Origin: an uncultured Bacillota bacterium
GTDB lineage: Bacteria; Bacillota; Clostridia; Oscillospirales; Oscillospiraceae
DNA length: 25,442 nucleotides
Direction: 5' to 3'
NCBI GenBank assembly: GCA_937890735.1
Contig: CALACZ010000062.1
Span: forward strand, 1 to 25,442
Position 1 is the stretch's first letter. Each line of letters starts with the position of its first letter. The notes beneath the pieces were generated by a model. It saw nothing but the letters and a program-made list of their open reading frames with translations. It ran no database searches and had not been told where the DNA came from. A program made the position numbers and the translations under genes. Below, one piece after another: positions 1-6,968 of this stretch.

Positions 1-647
1 CCGCGATCGCCGCTGAAAAGTTCGGCGAGAACGAGACCATCGTCAACGCCATGAAGAACGCCACCTCCGACGCGCCGGTCATCATCGGCTGCCTGTCGCA
101 GGACGCTGTCTCCGCCTCTATCGTTGGTCGTACCACCGGCTTCATCGACAAGATGGTTGAGATCGCTGAGCAGTATCAGCCCGGCAAGGTCGCCGTCGAA
201 GGCCACGCCAAGTGGGAAAAGAAGGTTGACGCTCCCGCCATCATCATCGAGGTCGCCATCTCCGCGACCACCGAGGCGACCGCGGTGCAGACCGCTGCCA
301 ACTCCCTGCTCGGTCTGAACCCCGTTGCGATCTTCTGCTCCAACGAAGGCGCGGTCACCGGCTTCCTGGCTGCTGTCTCCGACGGCGAGGATCTGGCGGA
401 CGGCGGCAAGTATGCGGACCTGATCGTTGCCGGCTTCGACGCGGGCGCAGCGCAGAAGAACGCGGTTCGTCAGGGCTGGTTCTACGGCTCCGTCACGCAG
501 GATCCGTACCAGATCGGCTACAAGGCTGTTGAGCTGGCAGTGATGGCAGCCAAGGGCGAAGAGGTCGCCGACGTGGATACCGGCGCGCAGTGGTATGACG
601 CGTCCAACATCGACGACGAGATGATCGCTCTGCTCGTTTACGATTGA
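1..647 (+). CDS. Sugar ABC transporter substrate-binding protein, C-terminal part (5' end outside window)
   Basis: The reading frame is open from the first bases of the window (codons from position 3) to TGA at 645-647, so only the C-terminal ~214 residues are present. The protein resembles RbsB-like periplasmic-binding-fold proteins (Peripla_BP_4 type) that capture a sugar outside the membrane and deliver it to an ABC permease. Supporting segments are the alternating beta/alpha pattern, a 'FCSNEGAVTGFLAAV' helix start, 'LIVAGFDAG', and the typical C-terminal 'GSVTQDPYQIGYKAVELA' followed by an Asp/Asn-rich end. The signal peptide and first lobe are missing. The next gene is an FGGY sugar kinase, which fits uptake followed by phosphorylation. 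The exact sugar cannot be read from the sequence. A regulator with a LacI-type sensor domain is less likely because the C-terminal pattern is that of transporters. Confidence 0.8.
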   Translation, partial: AIAAEKFGENETIVNAMKNATSDAPVIIGCLSQDAVSASIVGRTTGFIDKMVEIAEQYQPGKVAVEGHAKWEKKVDAPAIIIEVAISATTEATAVQTAANSLLGLNPVAIFCSNEGAVTGFLAAVSDGEDLADGGKYADLIVAGFDAGAAQKNAVRQGWFYGSVTQDPYQIGYKAVELAVMAAKGEEVADVDTGAQWYDASNIDDEMIALLVYD

Positions 648-685
648 TCTCCATCATCTTTCCCAAACCCCATATCCCTTAGCAA

Positions 686-717
686 TTGGGCGGGCACTGC
701 AAGCAGTGCCCGCCCAA
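686..717. repeat. Perfect 14-bp hairpin downstream of the binding-protein gene
   Basis: TTGGGCGGGCACTG (686-699) and its exact reverse complement (704-717) flank a 4-base loop, CAAG. It lies 38 bases after the stop codon. No T-run follows it, so it is not a textbook intrinsic terminator. It may instead protect the 3' end of the binding-protein mRNA, which is common in ABC transporter operons where the binding protein is made in excess. That role is inference. Confidence 0.75.
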
Positions 718-733
718 ACCCTATACGGCATAC

Positions 734-787
734 TGCCGGGCGTTCAAACGAAGCGGGGCTTCGTTTGAGCGGGCTATCATACCGGCA
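734..787. repeat. Nested hairpin between binding protein and kinase
   Basis: CGTTCAAACGAAGC (741-754) pairs with GCTTCGTTTGAGCG (758-771) around a GGG loop, with a single G:T mismatch. An outer TGCCGG (734-739) / CCGGCA (782-787) pair encloses it. The structure ends about 13 bases before the AGGAGG ribosome binding site of the kinase, so it could affect access to that site or act as an RNase barrier. No U-tract follows. Function is not known. Confidence 0.65.
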
Positions 788-813
788 AACCCCAAAACCA
801 AGGAGGAATCCCT

Positions 814-2385
814 ATGAAGATTGACCTGACCGCCTGCGCGCTGGGCATCGAGTTCGGCTCAACGCGCATCAAGGCGGTGCTCACCGCGCCGGACGGCACG
901 CCGCTCGCCTCCGGCAGCTACGGCTGGGAAAACCGGCTGGAGGGCGGCGTGTGGATCTACCATCTGGACGACGCGCTCACGGGACTGCGCGCGTGCTACT
1001 CGGACCTCCGCCAAAACGCGGAGCGGATGCTCGGCGAGCCGCTGCGCCGCGTCGGCGCGATTGGCATCTCCGGCATGATGCACGGCTTTCTGGCGCTGGA
1101 CAGCGCCGGGCGGCAGATCGCGCCGTTCCGCACCTGGCGCAACACCATCACCGCGCCCGCGTCTGAGGCGCTCTCGGGGCGCTTCGGCTACAACATCCCG
1201 CAGCGCTGGAGCGCCGCACACCTGTATCAGGCGATCCTGAACGGCGAGGACGTGACGCGCCTGTCTGACCTTGTCACGCTCAGCGTCTACATCCACAAGC
1301 TCCTCACCGGGCGCACGGTCGTGGGCGCGGGCGAGGCGTCGGGGATGCTCTGCTATGACGCCGCCGCGGGCGGCTTTGATGGGCGCATGGTCGAGAGCTT
1401 TGACGAGCTGATCGCGCCGAAGGGCTATGGCTGGCGCTTTGCGGACGTGCTGCCGGAGGTCCTGCCTGCGGGCGCGGACGCGGGCGTGCTCACGCCGGAG
1501 GGCGCGGCGCTGCTGGATGAGAGCGGCACGCTCGAGCCCGGCATCCCGTTCTGCCCGCCGGAGGGCGACGCCGGCACCGGCATGGTCGCCACCAACGCCG
1601 TCCACCCGCGCAGCGGCAGCATCTCTGCCGGGACGTCCGGCTTTGTGCTGCTCGTGCTGGAAAAGCCGCTGAAGGGCTGGTATCCCGAGGTGGACGTCGT
1701 CGCCACGCCCACGGGCAAGCCCGTTGCGATGGCGCACTGCAACACCTGTACGTCGGAGATCGACGCGTGGGTGCGCCTGTTCGGCGAGGTCCTGCGCCGG
1801 AACGGGGCGGACGTTCCGATGGATGCGCTCTATGCGCAGCTCTATTCCGCCGCGCTGGACGGCGCGCCGGACGCGGGCGGCATGGTCGCGTTCAACTATT
1901 TTGCCGGCGAGCCGCTGAGCGAAACGCAGCACGGCAGACCGATGCTCGTGCGCCTGCCGGAAAGCAGCCTGACCGTGCCGAATTTCATGCGCGCGCAGCT
2001 CTACGGCGCGCTGGCGACGCTGCGCCTGGGCGTGGACCTGCTGCGCGAGCAGGAGGGCGTGCAGGTCGAGCGGCTTCTCGGGCACGGCGGCTTCTTCAAG
2101 ACCCCGCGCGCCGGGCAGCAGATTTTGGCGGACGTGTTCGGCGTACCTGCCGCGCAGATGGCGACGGCGGGCGAGGGCGGACCGTGGGGCATGGCGCTGC
2201 TGGCGGCATACCGCGCGAACCGCGCCCCCGGCGAGACGATGGAGGACTATCTGAACGGCGTGTTTCGGAACGCCCGCTGCGAAACGCTCCAGCCCGATCC
2301 GGCGGGCATGGCGGGCTTCCAGAAGTATTACGAACGCTACCGCGCCGCGCTGAATGCGCAGCGCGCCGCCGGGCAGATGGTCTGA
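814..2385 (+). CDS. FGGY-family carbohydrate kinase
   Basis: A 523-residue cytoplasmic sugar kinase of the FGGY family (xylulokinase/ribulokinase/fuculokinase group), which phosphorylates a sugar or sugar alcohol with ATP. The N-terminal domain has the nucleotide-phosphate loop 'GIEFGSTRIKAV' (residues 11-22), with Glu where most members have Asp. The segments 'GISGMMHGFLALD' and 'PFRTWRNT' (about residues 84-110) form the substrate side. The C-terminal domain has 'GHGGFFKTPRAGQQILADV' and 'GEGGPWGMALLAAY', the family's second ATP-binding signature. ATG 814 is preceded by AGGAGG at a normal distance. It probably acts with the upstream sugar transporter. The Glu-containing first motif also occurs in a clostridial subgroup of unassigned specificity that I recall from memory, so I do not name a substrate. 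Confidence 0.88.
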   Translation: MKIDLTACALGIEFGSTRIKAVLTAPDGTPLASGSYGWENRLEGGVWIYHLDDALTGLRACYSDLRQNAERMLGEPLRRVGAIGISGMMHGFLALDSAGRQIAPFRTWRNTITAPASEALSGRFGYNIPQRWSAAHLYQAILNGEDVTRLSDLVTLSVYIHKLLTGRTVVGAGEASGMLCYDAAAGGFDGRMVESFDELIAPKGYGWRFADVLPEVLPAGADAGVLTPEGAALLDESGTLEPGIPFCPPEGDAGTGMVATNAVHPRSGSISAGTSGFVLLVLEKPLKGWYPEVDVVATPTGKPVAMAHCNTCTSEIDAWVRLFGEVLRRNGADVPMDALYAQLYSAALDGAPDAGGMVAFNYFAGEPLSETQHGRPMLVRLPESSLTVPNFMRAQLYGALATLRLGVDLLREQEGVQVERLLGHGGFFKTPRAGQQILADVFGVPAAQMATAGEGGPWGMALLAAYRANRAPGETMEDYLNGVFRNARCETLQPDPAGMAGFQKYYERYRAALNAQRAAGQMV

Positions 2386-2389
2386 CGCT

Positions 2390-2418
2390 TTGCGTTTTTT
2401 CGCGCCGCGTGCTATAAT
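2390..2418 (+). promoter_or_regulatory. Sigma-A-type promoter of the thioesterase gene
   Basis: TTGCGT (2390-2395), a 17-base spacer and a perfect TATAAT (2413-2418) lie just after the kinase stop codon. The predicted start of transcription is near 2425, so the thioesterase can be expressed independently of the sugar genes. Confidence 0.75.
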
Positions 2419-2421
2419 GAA

Positions 2422-2448
2422 CCAAACCCCCGCAGCGCGGAGGTTTGG
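2422..2448 (+). promoter_or_regulatory. Leader hairpin in the thioesterase 5' UTR
   Basis: CCAAACC (2422-2428) pairs with GGTTTGG (2442-2448), and CCGC/GCGG pair inside around an AGC loop. It begins at or next to the predicted transcription start and ends 9 bases before AGGAGG. A 5'-terminal hairpin like this commonly stabilises mRNA. A regulatory role is possible but not shown. Confidence 0.55.
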
Positions 2449-2471
2449 CAGTTACCTAGGAGGTGTGTGAA

Positions 2472-3233
2472 ATGGAAAAGCAGTTTCCGACCGGCGCGGC
2501 GGTCTTTTCGCGGGACTTTGTGGTCACGCCCGAGAGCTGCGATGCGCGCGCGGCGCTTTCGCCGCTGGGCGCGTTTACGATGTTCCAGTCCATTGCCACG
2601 CAGCACGCCGAAATGCTCGGCGTGGGCGGCGCGGCGATGGCAAAGCGCGGCGCGTTCTGGCTGACGGTGCACAACCGCGTCGATTTTTACGACCGCGCGT
2701 ACCTGATGCAGACCGTGCGCGCCTCGACGTGGGCAGAGGCGTGCGATGAGAAGGACGTGCGCTGCTTCCGCAGCTATACGCTGCACTGCGGCGACCGGCT
2801 CGTCGCCGTGGGCAGAACGCAGTGGGCGGTGCTGGGCGCGGCGGGGCACGTCGTGCCGTTCGGGCAGTCCGGCTTCCCGCAGGACTATCCGTTCCCGCAG
2901 CAGGCTGCGATCAACGAAAAGCCGCTGCGCTTTCACGACGACTTTGCCCCGCAGGACGCGGCGGAGACGTATACCGTCCGCTCGACGGACATCGACATGG
3001 GGCGGCATATGAATAACGTCGCCTATGTGCGGCTGCTGCTGGGGCAGTTTTCGGCAAAGCAGCTCGCCTCCGGCGCACTCCGCTCCATCGAGATCCACTA
3101 CGGCGCGCCGTGCCTGGAGGGCGAACAGCTCACGGTGTACAGGCGCCGCGAGGACGGGCGCGTCCTGTTCGCCGTCGCCAAGCCCGACGGCAAAAAAGCC
3201 GCCTACGCCGCCGTGACCGTCGCCGGGGAATGA
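2472..3233 (+). CDS. Acyl-ACP thioesterase (double hotdog fold)
   Basis: A 253-residue protein of the acyl-ACP thioesterase family, which hydrolyses acyl-acyl carrier protein and releases fatty acids in the cytoplasm. Two hotdog halves are visible: residues ~1-130, with 'FTMFQSIATQHAEMLGVG' as the first long helix, and ~150-253, with 'STDIDMGRHMNNVAYVRLL' as the second. In plant FatA/FatB the equivalent segment is DxNxHVNN, which carries the catalytic Asp, Asn and His. Here Asp175 and His179 are kept, but the Asn position is Gly177. Glu207 could match the fourth catalytic residue. I chose ATG 2472 because AGGAGG (2458-2463) is 8 bases upstream; an in-frame GTG at 2463 overlaps that site. The gene has its own promoter and terminator. 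Activity is likely, but chain length is unknown. Confidence 0.85.
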   Translation: MEKQFPTGAAVFSRDFVVTPESCDARAALSPLGAFTMFQSIATQHAEMLGVGGAAMAKRGAFWLTVHNRVDFYDRAYLMQTVRASTWAEACDEKDVRCFRSYTLHCGDRLVAVGRTQWAVLGAAGHVVPFGQSGFPQDYPFPQQAAINEKPLRFHDDFAPQDAAETYTVRSTDIDMGRHMNNVAYVRLLLGQFSAKQLASGALRSIEIHYGAPCLEGEQLTVYRRREDGRVLFAVAKPDGKKAAYAAVTVAGE

Positions 3234-3242
3234 GCGCAAAAA

Positions 3243-3272
3243 CGGGAGGGCTTGCCCCTCCCGACGTTTTTT
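3243..3272 (+). terminator. Intrinsic terminator after the thioesterase gene
   Basis: CGGGAGGG (3243-3250) and CCCTCCCG (3256-3263) form an 8-bp GC stem with a 5-base loop, followed by ACG and six T (3267-3272). It starts 10 bases after the stop codon. Confidence 0.9.
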
Positions 3273-3299
3273 GAGGCAGCAGTGATTTGCGAAAGTTCC

Positions 3300-3415
3300 T
3301 TGGCTCTCCCTTTGGGAGCGCTGTCAGCGAAGCTGACTGAGAGGGTCGGTATGGTCGCTCCTGACCATCTCCGTCCTTCGCTGCGCTCGGACACCTCCCC
3401 CAAAGGGGGAGGCAA
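3300..3415. repeat. ~116-bp palindromic repeat with terminal inverted repeats
   Basis: The left end TTGGCTCTCCCTTTGGGAG (3300-3318) is an imperfect inverted copy of the right end (3395-3415, which reads TTGCCTCCCCCTTTGGGGGA on the other strand). Each end is also a small hairpin by itself. Inside are GTCAGC-GAA-GCTGAC (3323-3337) and further short inverted pairs. No protein is encoded. This looks like a non-autonomous, MITE-like or extragenic palindromic element. I recall similar 'CTCCC...GTCAGC..GCTGAC' sequences from gut Clostridia, but cannot search to confirm. Confidence 0.65.
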
Positions 3416-3464
3416 GAGTGCGCGCCGTTTCGCGGGGTGGCGTGCAAACTGTGCGGTTGCGTAC

Positions 3465-3498
3465 CGCCGGGCGGACAGAGTCGTCCGCCCCTACGTTA
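3465..3498. repeat. Single copy of the GGGCGGAC hairpin repeat
   Basis: GGGCGGAC (3469-3476), loop AGAGTC, GTCCGCCC (3483-3490) and CTAC (3491-3494). It is the same unit as in the two arrays further right. It is followed by GTTACGACGAAACG, which also follows the last unit of the lepA-hemW array (8997-9010), so part of the flank belongs to the repeat. Confidence 0.8.
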
Positions 3499-3543
3499 CG
3501 ACGAAACGCGATGCTGCTCAAAATAAAAGACCTTCCCCTCATC

Positions 3544-3585
3544 AGTCAGCCTACGGCTGCCAGCTTCCCCCCAGAGGGAAGCCAT
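3544..3585. repeat. Two-hairpin repeat (CAGCC/GGCTG plus GCTTCCC/GGGAAGC)
   Basis: CAGCC-TAC-GGCTG (3547-3559) is followed by GCTTCCC (3563-3569) pairing with GGGAAGC (3576-3582). The same two-stem order recurs at 14050-14089 and, in inverse orientation, at 3306-3337. The rest of the 3273-3598 spacer shows no gene. Confidence 0.6.
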
Positions 3586-3592
3586 GGATCGC

Positions 3593-3633
3593 AAAAAACG
3601 CACCCTCTGAGGTTCTCAGGGGGTGCGTTTTTT
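3593..3633 (-). terminator. Terminator of the rpmH-jag operon (bidirectional)
   Basis: CGCACCCTCTGAG (3599-3611) pairs with CTCAGGGGGTGCG (3615-3627), 13 bp with one G:T, around a 3-base loop. The minus strand is followed by six T (A-run 3593-3598) and the plus strand also has six T (3628-3633). It directly abuts the jag stop codon and would stop transcripts from both sides. Confidence 0.9.
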
Positions 3634-4609
3634 ACTCCGCGTCCTCGCGGATGGGCTTATTTCGGCTGTATGCCACGACGATGCGGCGGTTGGGCTCTGT
3701 GCCGGTGGAGAACGTGGTCACGTCGGGGTGATCCTGGAGCGCGGCGTGGATGACGTGGCGCTCGTAGGCGTTCATCGGCTCAAGCGTGATGTTGCGGCGG
3801 TAGCGCGTGACCTTGCCCGCGACCTTGACCGCCAGACGCTGGAGCGATTCCTCGCGCTTGAGGCGGTAGTTCTCGGCGTCCACATTGATGCGCACGCGCT
3901 TGGACGCGCCGCGGTTGACGGCGTAGTTCGTCAGGTGCTGGATGGCGTCGAGCGTTTCGCCGCGGCGTCCGATGAGCATACCCAGGTTCTCGCCGACAAG
4001 ATCGACGCTGTAGCCCTCGCCGCTCTTGAACGCGTGCGGCACGGCGTCGGAATCCATATGCTCCAGCAGCCCCTTGATGAACAGCTCGATCTTCTCCTCC
4101 ATCGAGCCGGGCTCGGCGGGGGCGTAGACCTTCGGCTCAGCGGGCGCGGCGGGGGTCTCCCGGCGCGGCTGCTCGGCACGCGGCGCACGCTCGGGGCGCT
4201 CGCGGCGGTCGGTACGGTCATTGCGCTCACGGCGCTCGGGACGCTCCGAACGCTCCGAACGCTCCGAACGCTCCCGGCGCGGCTGCTCGGCGCGGGGCGT
4301 GGGCTGCGGGGGTGCGGCGGGCGCGATGACGCGTCCGGCTGCCTGCGCCTCCTGCGCGGGGGCGGCGGGCTTTTTCGGCTTGGAGCGCGAGGCGGACGAC
4401 AGAGCCGGCGCGGGCGCTTCGGGCTTTTCATCCGGCGCTTCGTAGGTCACCTTGACCTTGGCGGGCGTCGAGCCGATGCCCAAAAAGCCGGACTTGGGGT
4501 TTTCCAGAACTTCGACCGACACGCTGTCACGATCCATGCCGAGCTGCTCCAGCGCGGCGGCAATGGCAAGATCGATCGTTTTGCCGGTAGCGGTGATGAA
4601 TTTTTCCAT
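3632..4609 (-). CDS. jag: RNA-binding protein Jag/KhpB (SpoIIIJ-associated)
   Basis: A 325-residue Jag/KhpB protein, a cytoplasmic RNA-binding partner of KhpA linked to cell elongation and division in Gram-positive bacteria. Residues 1-54 are the Jag_N domain ('MEKFITATGKTIDLAI', 'KSGFLGIGSTPAKVKV'). Residues ~55-170 are a low-complexity Ala/Pro/Arg/Glu linker. Residues ~175-245 are a KH domain with the GRRG loop (214-217). Residues ~260-320 are an R3H domain with R284xxxH288. The start was placed at ATG 4609, where Jag_N normally begins, with GAGGAG upstream; in-frame ATGs further upstream lie inside yidC. Only 4 bases separate it from the yidC stop, so translation is probably coupled. The linker contains an in-frame 9-bp tandem repeat (4242-4268) that produces repeated Ser-Glu-Arg. 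Confidence 0.95.
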   Translation of the reverse strand: MEKFITATGKTIDLAIAAALEQLGMDRDSVSVEVLENPKSGFLGIGSTPAKVKVTYEAPDEKPEAPAPALSSASRSKPKKPAAPAQEAQAAGRVIAPAAPPQPTPRAEQPRRERSERSERSERPERRERNDRTDRRERPERAPRAEQPRRETPAAPAEPKVYAPAEPGSMEEKIELFIKGLLEHMDSDAVPHAFKSGEGYSVDLVGENLGMLIGRRGETLDAIQHLTNYAVNRGASKRVRINVDAENYRLKREESLQRLAVKVAGKVTRYRRNITLEPMNAYERHVIHAALQDHPDVTTFSTGTEPNRRIVVAYSRNKPIREDAE

Positions 4610-4613
4610 GTGA

Positions 4614-6002
4614 TTACTCCTCAGTCGGTGCGTCCGCGCTCTGCGCGTCCGCCTTCTTGCCATAATGCGTGGGATCGTAGGCGCGGCCCTTGGCATAGGG
4701 ACGCGCGGCGTCGCCGGACAGGGGCTTCTTTTCGTCCTGCGCCTCGGGCGCAGGATTCTTCTTTGCCTCGTATTCGCGCGCAGCGCGGTCGGCGGCTTCC
4801 TTCTCCTGCTGGCGCAGCTTCTTCTTGCTCACGTTATCCATGATGCCGTCGGGGTTCTGCTCGCGGCGAAGCTGGCGCTGGCGCTCTTTTTCGATCTCCT
4901 CGGCGCGCTTGAGCGCGGCGCGCTCCTGACGCTCGGCGTCCTCCGCGTCGTAGACCTTGCGGAAGTGGAGCGTGAGGAAATAATCCTGCACCGTGCCGAA
5001 CAGCGCCTGCGCGATCCAGTAGATCGACAGCGCGGCGGGCATGGAATAGCCGATCCACAGCGACATGAGCGGCATCATGAGCATCATGCTCATGTTCGTC
5101 TTTGCCTGCTGCTTGGCGGCCTCTTCGTCACGCTCGCCGTCGGCGTTCGTGGCGACCTGACCGTTCATCTTCTGGCTGATGAACATGGACAGCATCTGGA
5201 AGCCCGCGGACACGATCGGCAGGATGAACAGACCGATCTGCGCCCAGCCGGCGTTTTCGACCGTCCAGATCTTGAACGTGGGGATCGACGCGAGGTCCAG
5301 CCCCAGGAACGAAAAGTCGATGGTGGAGAGGTTGGCGTTTGCCGTGACGGCGAGGGCGCGCAGCGGCTCGATGTAATTGCCGAGCTTGCCTGCCGCGGCG
5401 AGCTGGGCGTAGTAGGTATTCGTGCCGAGATTCTCGCCGCTGGCGCGCACGAACGCGACGATGGCGGCGGAGACGGAGCGCGAGTTGTGCAGCATGTACG
5501 TCAGCGGCTCACGGATGACGTAGTACAGCGGCAGCAGAATGAGCAGCGGGATGAACGACCACAGACAGCCGCCGCCCATCGAGACGCCCTCTTCTTTATA
5601 AAGCTGCTGGACAGCCTGCTGGTATTTCTGCTTGTCGTCGCCGTATTTCGATTCCATCGCCTTGACGATGGGCGCGAGGCGCGACATTTTGAGCGTGCTC
5701 TTTTTGCTCTTGATGCTCATGGGGAGCAGGATGAGCTTGATGATGAGCGAGAACAGGATCAGCGCCACGCCGTAGTTGTTGGCGAACTGATACAGCCACT
5801 CCAGCAGATAGCCGAACGGGACGCGGATGATGTCGGACAGGCTCATTTTGTCCTGCGTGCTCTCCGCCGCCTCGACTGCCGCCTGTTCCGGGGTGAGCTG
5901 CGAGTCGGTCTCTGCCGTCTGGGACGTGCCGCTTGCCGCGCAGCCGGACAGGCATGCGAGCAGGCACACCGCCGCCAGCAGCAGCGCTAGAAATCGTTTC
6001 AT
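4614..6002 (-). CDS. yidC: Membrane protein insertase YidC/OxaA (SpoIIIJ type)
   Basis: A 462-residue insertase that places membrane proteins in the cytoplasmic membrane, with or without SecYEG. The N-terminus is a lipoprotein signal peptide ending in the lipobox LSGC (lipidated Cys21), as in Gram-positive YidC. Hydrophobic segments lie at about 62-95, 145-165, 250-275 and 305-345. The first core segment reads 'FSLIIKLILLPM': the groove Arg of characterised YidC (IVRxxxxP) is Lys89 here. The C-terminal ~110 residues are charged, and basic tails of this kind can bind ribosomes. GGAGG lies before ATG 6002. It sits in the conserved order rnpA-yidD-yidC-jag. Two paralogues are common in Firmicutes; whether a second exists cannot be seen here. 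Confidence 0.95.
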   Translation of the reverse strand: MKRFLALLLAAVCLLACLSGCAASGTSQTAETDSQLTPEQAAVEAAESTQDKMSLSDIIRVPFGYLLEWLYQFANNYGVALILFSLIIKLILLPMSIKSKKSTLKMSRLAPIVKAMESKYGDDKQKYQQAVQQLYKEEGVSMGGGCLWSFIPLLILLPLYYVIREPLTYMLHNSRSVSAAIVAFVRASGENLGTNTYYAQLAAAGKLGNYIEPLRALAVTANANLSTIDFSFLGLDLASIPTFKIWTVENAGWAQIGLFILPIVSAGFQMLSMFISQKMNGQVATNADGERDEEAAKQQAKTNMSMMLMMPLMSLWIGYSMPAALSIYWIAQALFGTVQDYFLTLHFRKVYDAEDAERQERAALKRAEEIEKERQRQLRREQNPDGIMDNVSKKKLRQQEKEAADRAAREYEAKKNPAPEAQDEKKPLSGDAARPYAKGRAYDPTHYGKKADAQSADAPTEE

Positions 6003-6041
6003 GTTGATCCTCCGTTTTGTTGGGGATACCGCGGGTTTGCC

Positions 6042-6254
6042 CTACGGCACCGGGTCAAAATAGTCGCCCCTGTAAAAGGGGTGGCACCGCAAAAACCGCC
6101 GCAGCGCCAGCCATCCGCCCTTCAGCGCGCCGTATTTGCCGATCGCCTCGAGTGCATACTGCGAGCACGTCGGGGAGAACCGGCAGCGGCGCGGAAACGC
6201 GGGGGAGATATGGCGCTGATAAAAGCGGATCGCACGCAGCAGAAGATTTTTCAC
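6042..6254 (-). CDS. yidD: Membrane protein insertion efficiency factor YidD
   Basis: A 70-residue YidD, a small membrane-associated protein that helps YidC-dependent insertion. The family motif 'CRFSPTCSQYALEAI' and the following 'KYGALKGGWLALRRFLRCHPF' are intact, and the C-terminus GDYFDPVP is typical. It starts with GTG at 6254, which overlaps the rnpA stop codon (GTGA), so it is translationally coupled. The yidC start follows 39 bases after its stop. Confidence 0.93.
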   Translation of the reverse strand: MKNLLLRAIRFYQRHISPAFPRRCRFSPTCSQYALEAIGKYGALKGGWLALRRFLRCHPFYRGDYFDPVP

Positions 6255-6598
6255 GCCTGCGCCTCCCGCAAAATGCCCGCCTCGGCGGCGAGCGCGAGAT
6301 AGGAGCGTTCGAGCTGCTGATAGCTTGCCGTGACGGCGCGCGCACGCACGACCACGACAATATCCCAGCCCGGCAGGAACTGCGCCTCGTGCAGGCGATA
6401 AATTTCGCGCAGGCGGCGGCGGATGCGGTTGCGCACCACGGCGTGCCCGAGCTTGACGCCCACGGTCAGCCCGACGCGATTTTCGCGGCTGCCGTTTTTG
6501 CGGCAGTAGAGCACCAGATCGCGGCTTGCATAGCTGCCGCCCTTGCGGTACAGCCGCCGGAACACATGATTGAGCTTGAGCGATCTGGAAAACTGCAT
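6251..6598 (-). CDS. rnpA: Ribonuclease P protein component
   Basis: The 115-residue protein subunit of RNase P, which with the RnpB RNA matures the 5' ends of tRNAs. The N-terminus 'MQFSRSLKLNHVFRRLYRKG' matches the usual family start. The basic RNR motif is present in 'RNRIRRRLREIYRL'. I placed the start at ATG 6598, with GAGG 9 bases upstream; an in-frame ATG at 6667 would add 23 residues not typical of the family. It follows rpmH by about 106 bases and overlaps yidD. Confidence 0.94.
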   Translation of the reverse strand: MQFSRSLKLNHVFRRLYRKGGSYASRDLVLYCRKNGSRENRVGLTVGVKLGHAVVRNRIRRRLREIYRLHEAQFLPGWDIVVVVRARAVTASYQQLERSYLALAAEAGILREAQA

Positions 6599-6704
6599 AG
6601 GGCGCTGCCTCGCTGTACGAAAAATTCCTGATAAACGGATGGGGCGAACAGAACTGAGTCCATTCACCCCTACTGCGTGTTATTTGCGTTGGTCATGGCT
6701 GCGA

Positions 6705-6845
6705 TCACGCGGAGAGCTTTGCTCTGCCTTTTGCGCGGCGGCGGGCAAGGACCTTACGACCGTTCGCGGTCGCCATTCTCTTGCGGAAGCCATGCACTTT
6801 GGAGCGATGACGCTTCTTGGGCTGATAGGTACGAACCGTAGACAT
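6705..6845 (-). CDS. rpmH: 50S ribosomal protein L34
   Basis: A 46-residue, highly basic ribosomal protein with the unmistakable L34 sequence 'RTYQPKKRHRSKVHGFRKRM' and 'ANGRKVLARRRAKGR'. It has about two extra residues at the N-terminus compared with the usual MKRTYQPKK start. ATG 6845 is preceded by AGGAGG (6853-6858). It is the first gene of the rnpA-yidD-yidC-jag operon. In many bacteria dnaA lies on its other side; here hemW does. Confidence 0.97.
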   Translation of the reverse strand: MSTVRTYQPKKRHRSKVHGFRKRMATANGRKVLARRRAKGRAKLSA

Positions 6846-6938
6846 AGATGACACCTCCTGAAAAATTATGCTCAACAGCCGCAGTTTACGGCCGCAGCAA
6901 TCGTTGGTTGGCACGTCCGCATGGAACGCGCAGATACA

Positions 6939-6968
6939 ATTATAATAGATACCTATGCAATGTGTCAA
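6939..6968 (-). promoter_or_regulatory. Consensus sigma-A promoter of the rpmH operon
   Basis: On the minus strand TTGACA (6968-6963), an 18-base spacer and TATAAT (6944-6939) are both perfect matches to consensus. The predicted start near 6932 gives an ~85-base leader before rpmH. A strong promoter fits the demand for L34. The spacer 6846-7041 contains no recognisable DnaA boxes, so there is no sign of oriC. Confidence 0.88.

Noticed and set aside
859..2085. 408-codon open frame antisense to the FGGY kinase
   Set aside because: It is a GC-rich shadow of a well-supported gene: Arg/His/Ala-rich composition, no known motifs, no ribosome binding site.
3252..3731. Open frames in the thioesterase-jag spacer
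   Set aside because: They run through a terminator, palindromic repeats and the end of jag; no start signals.
6846..6932. Riboswitch or ribosomal-protein leader in the rpmH 5' UTR
   Set aside because: Only a short direct repeat (CTGCGGC twice) was seen, with no convincing conserved fold.
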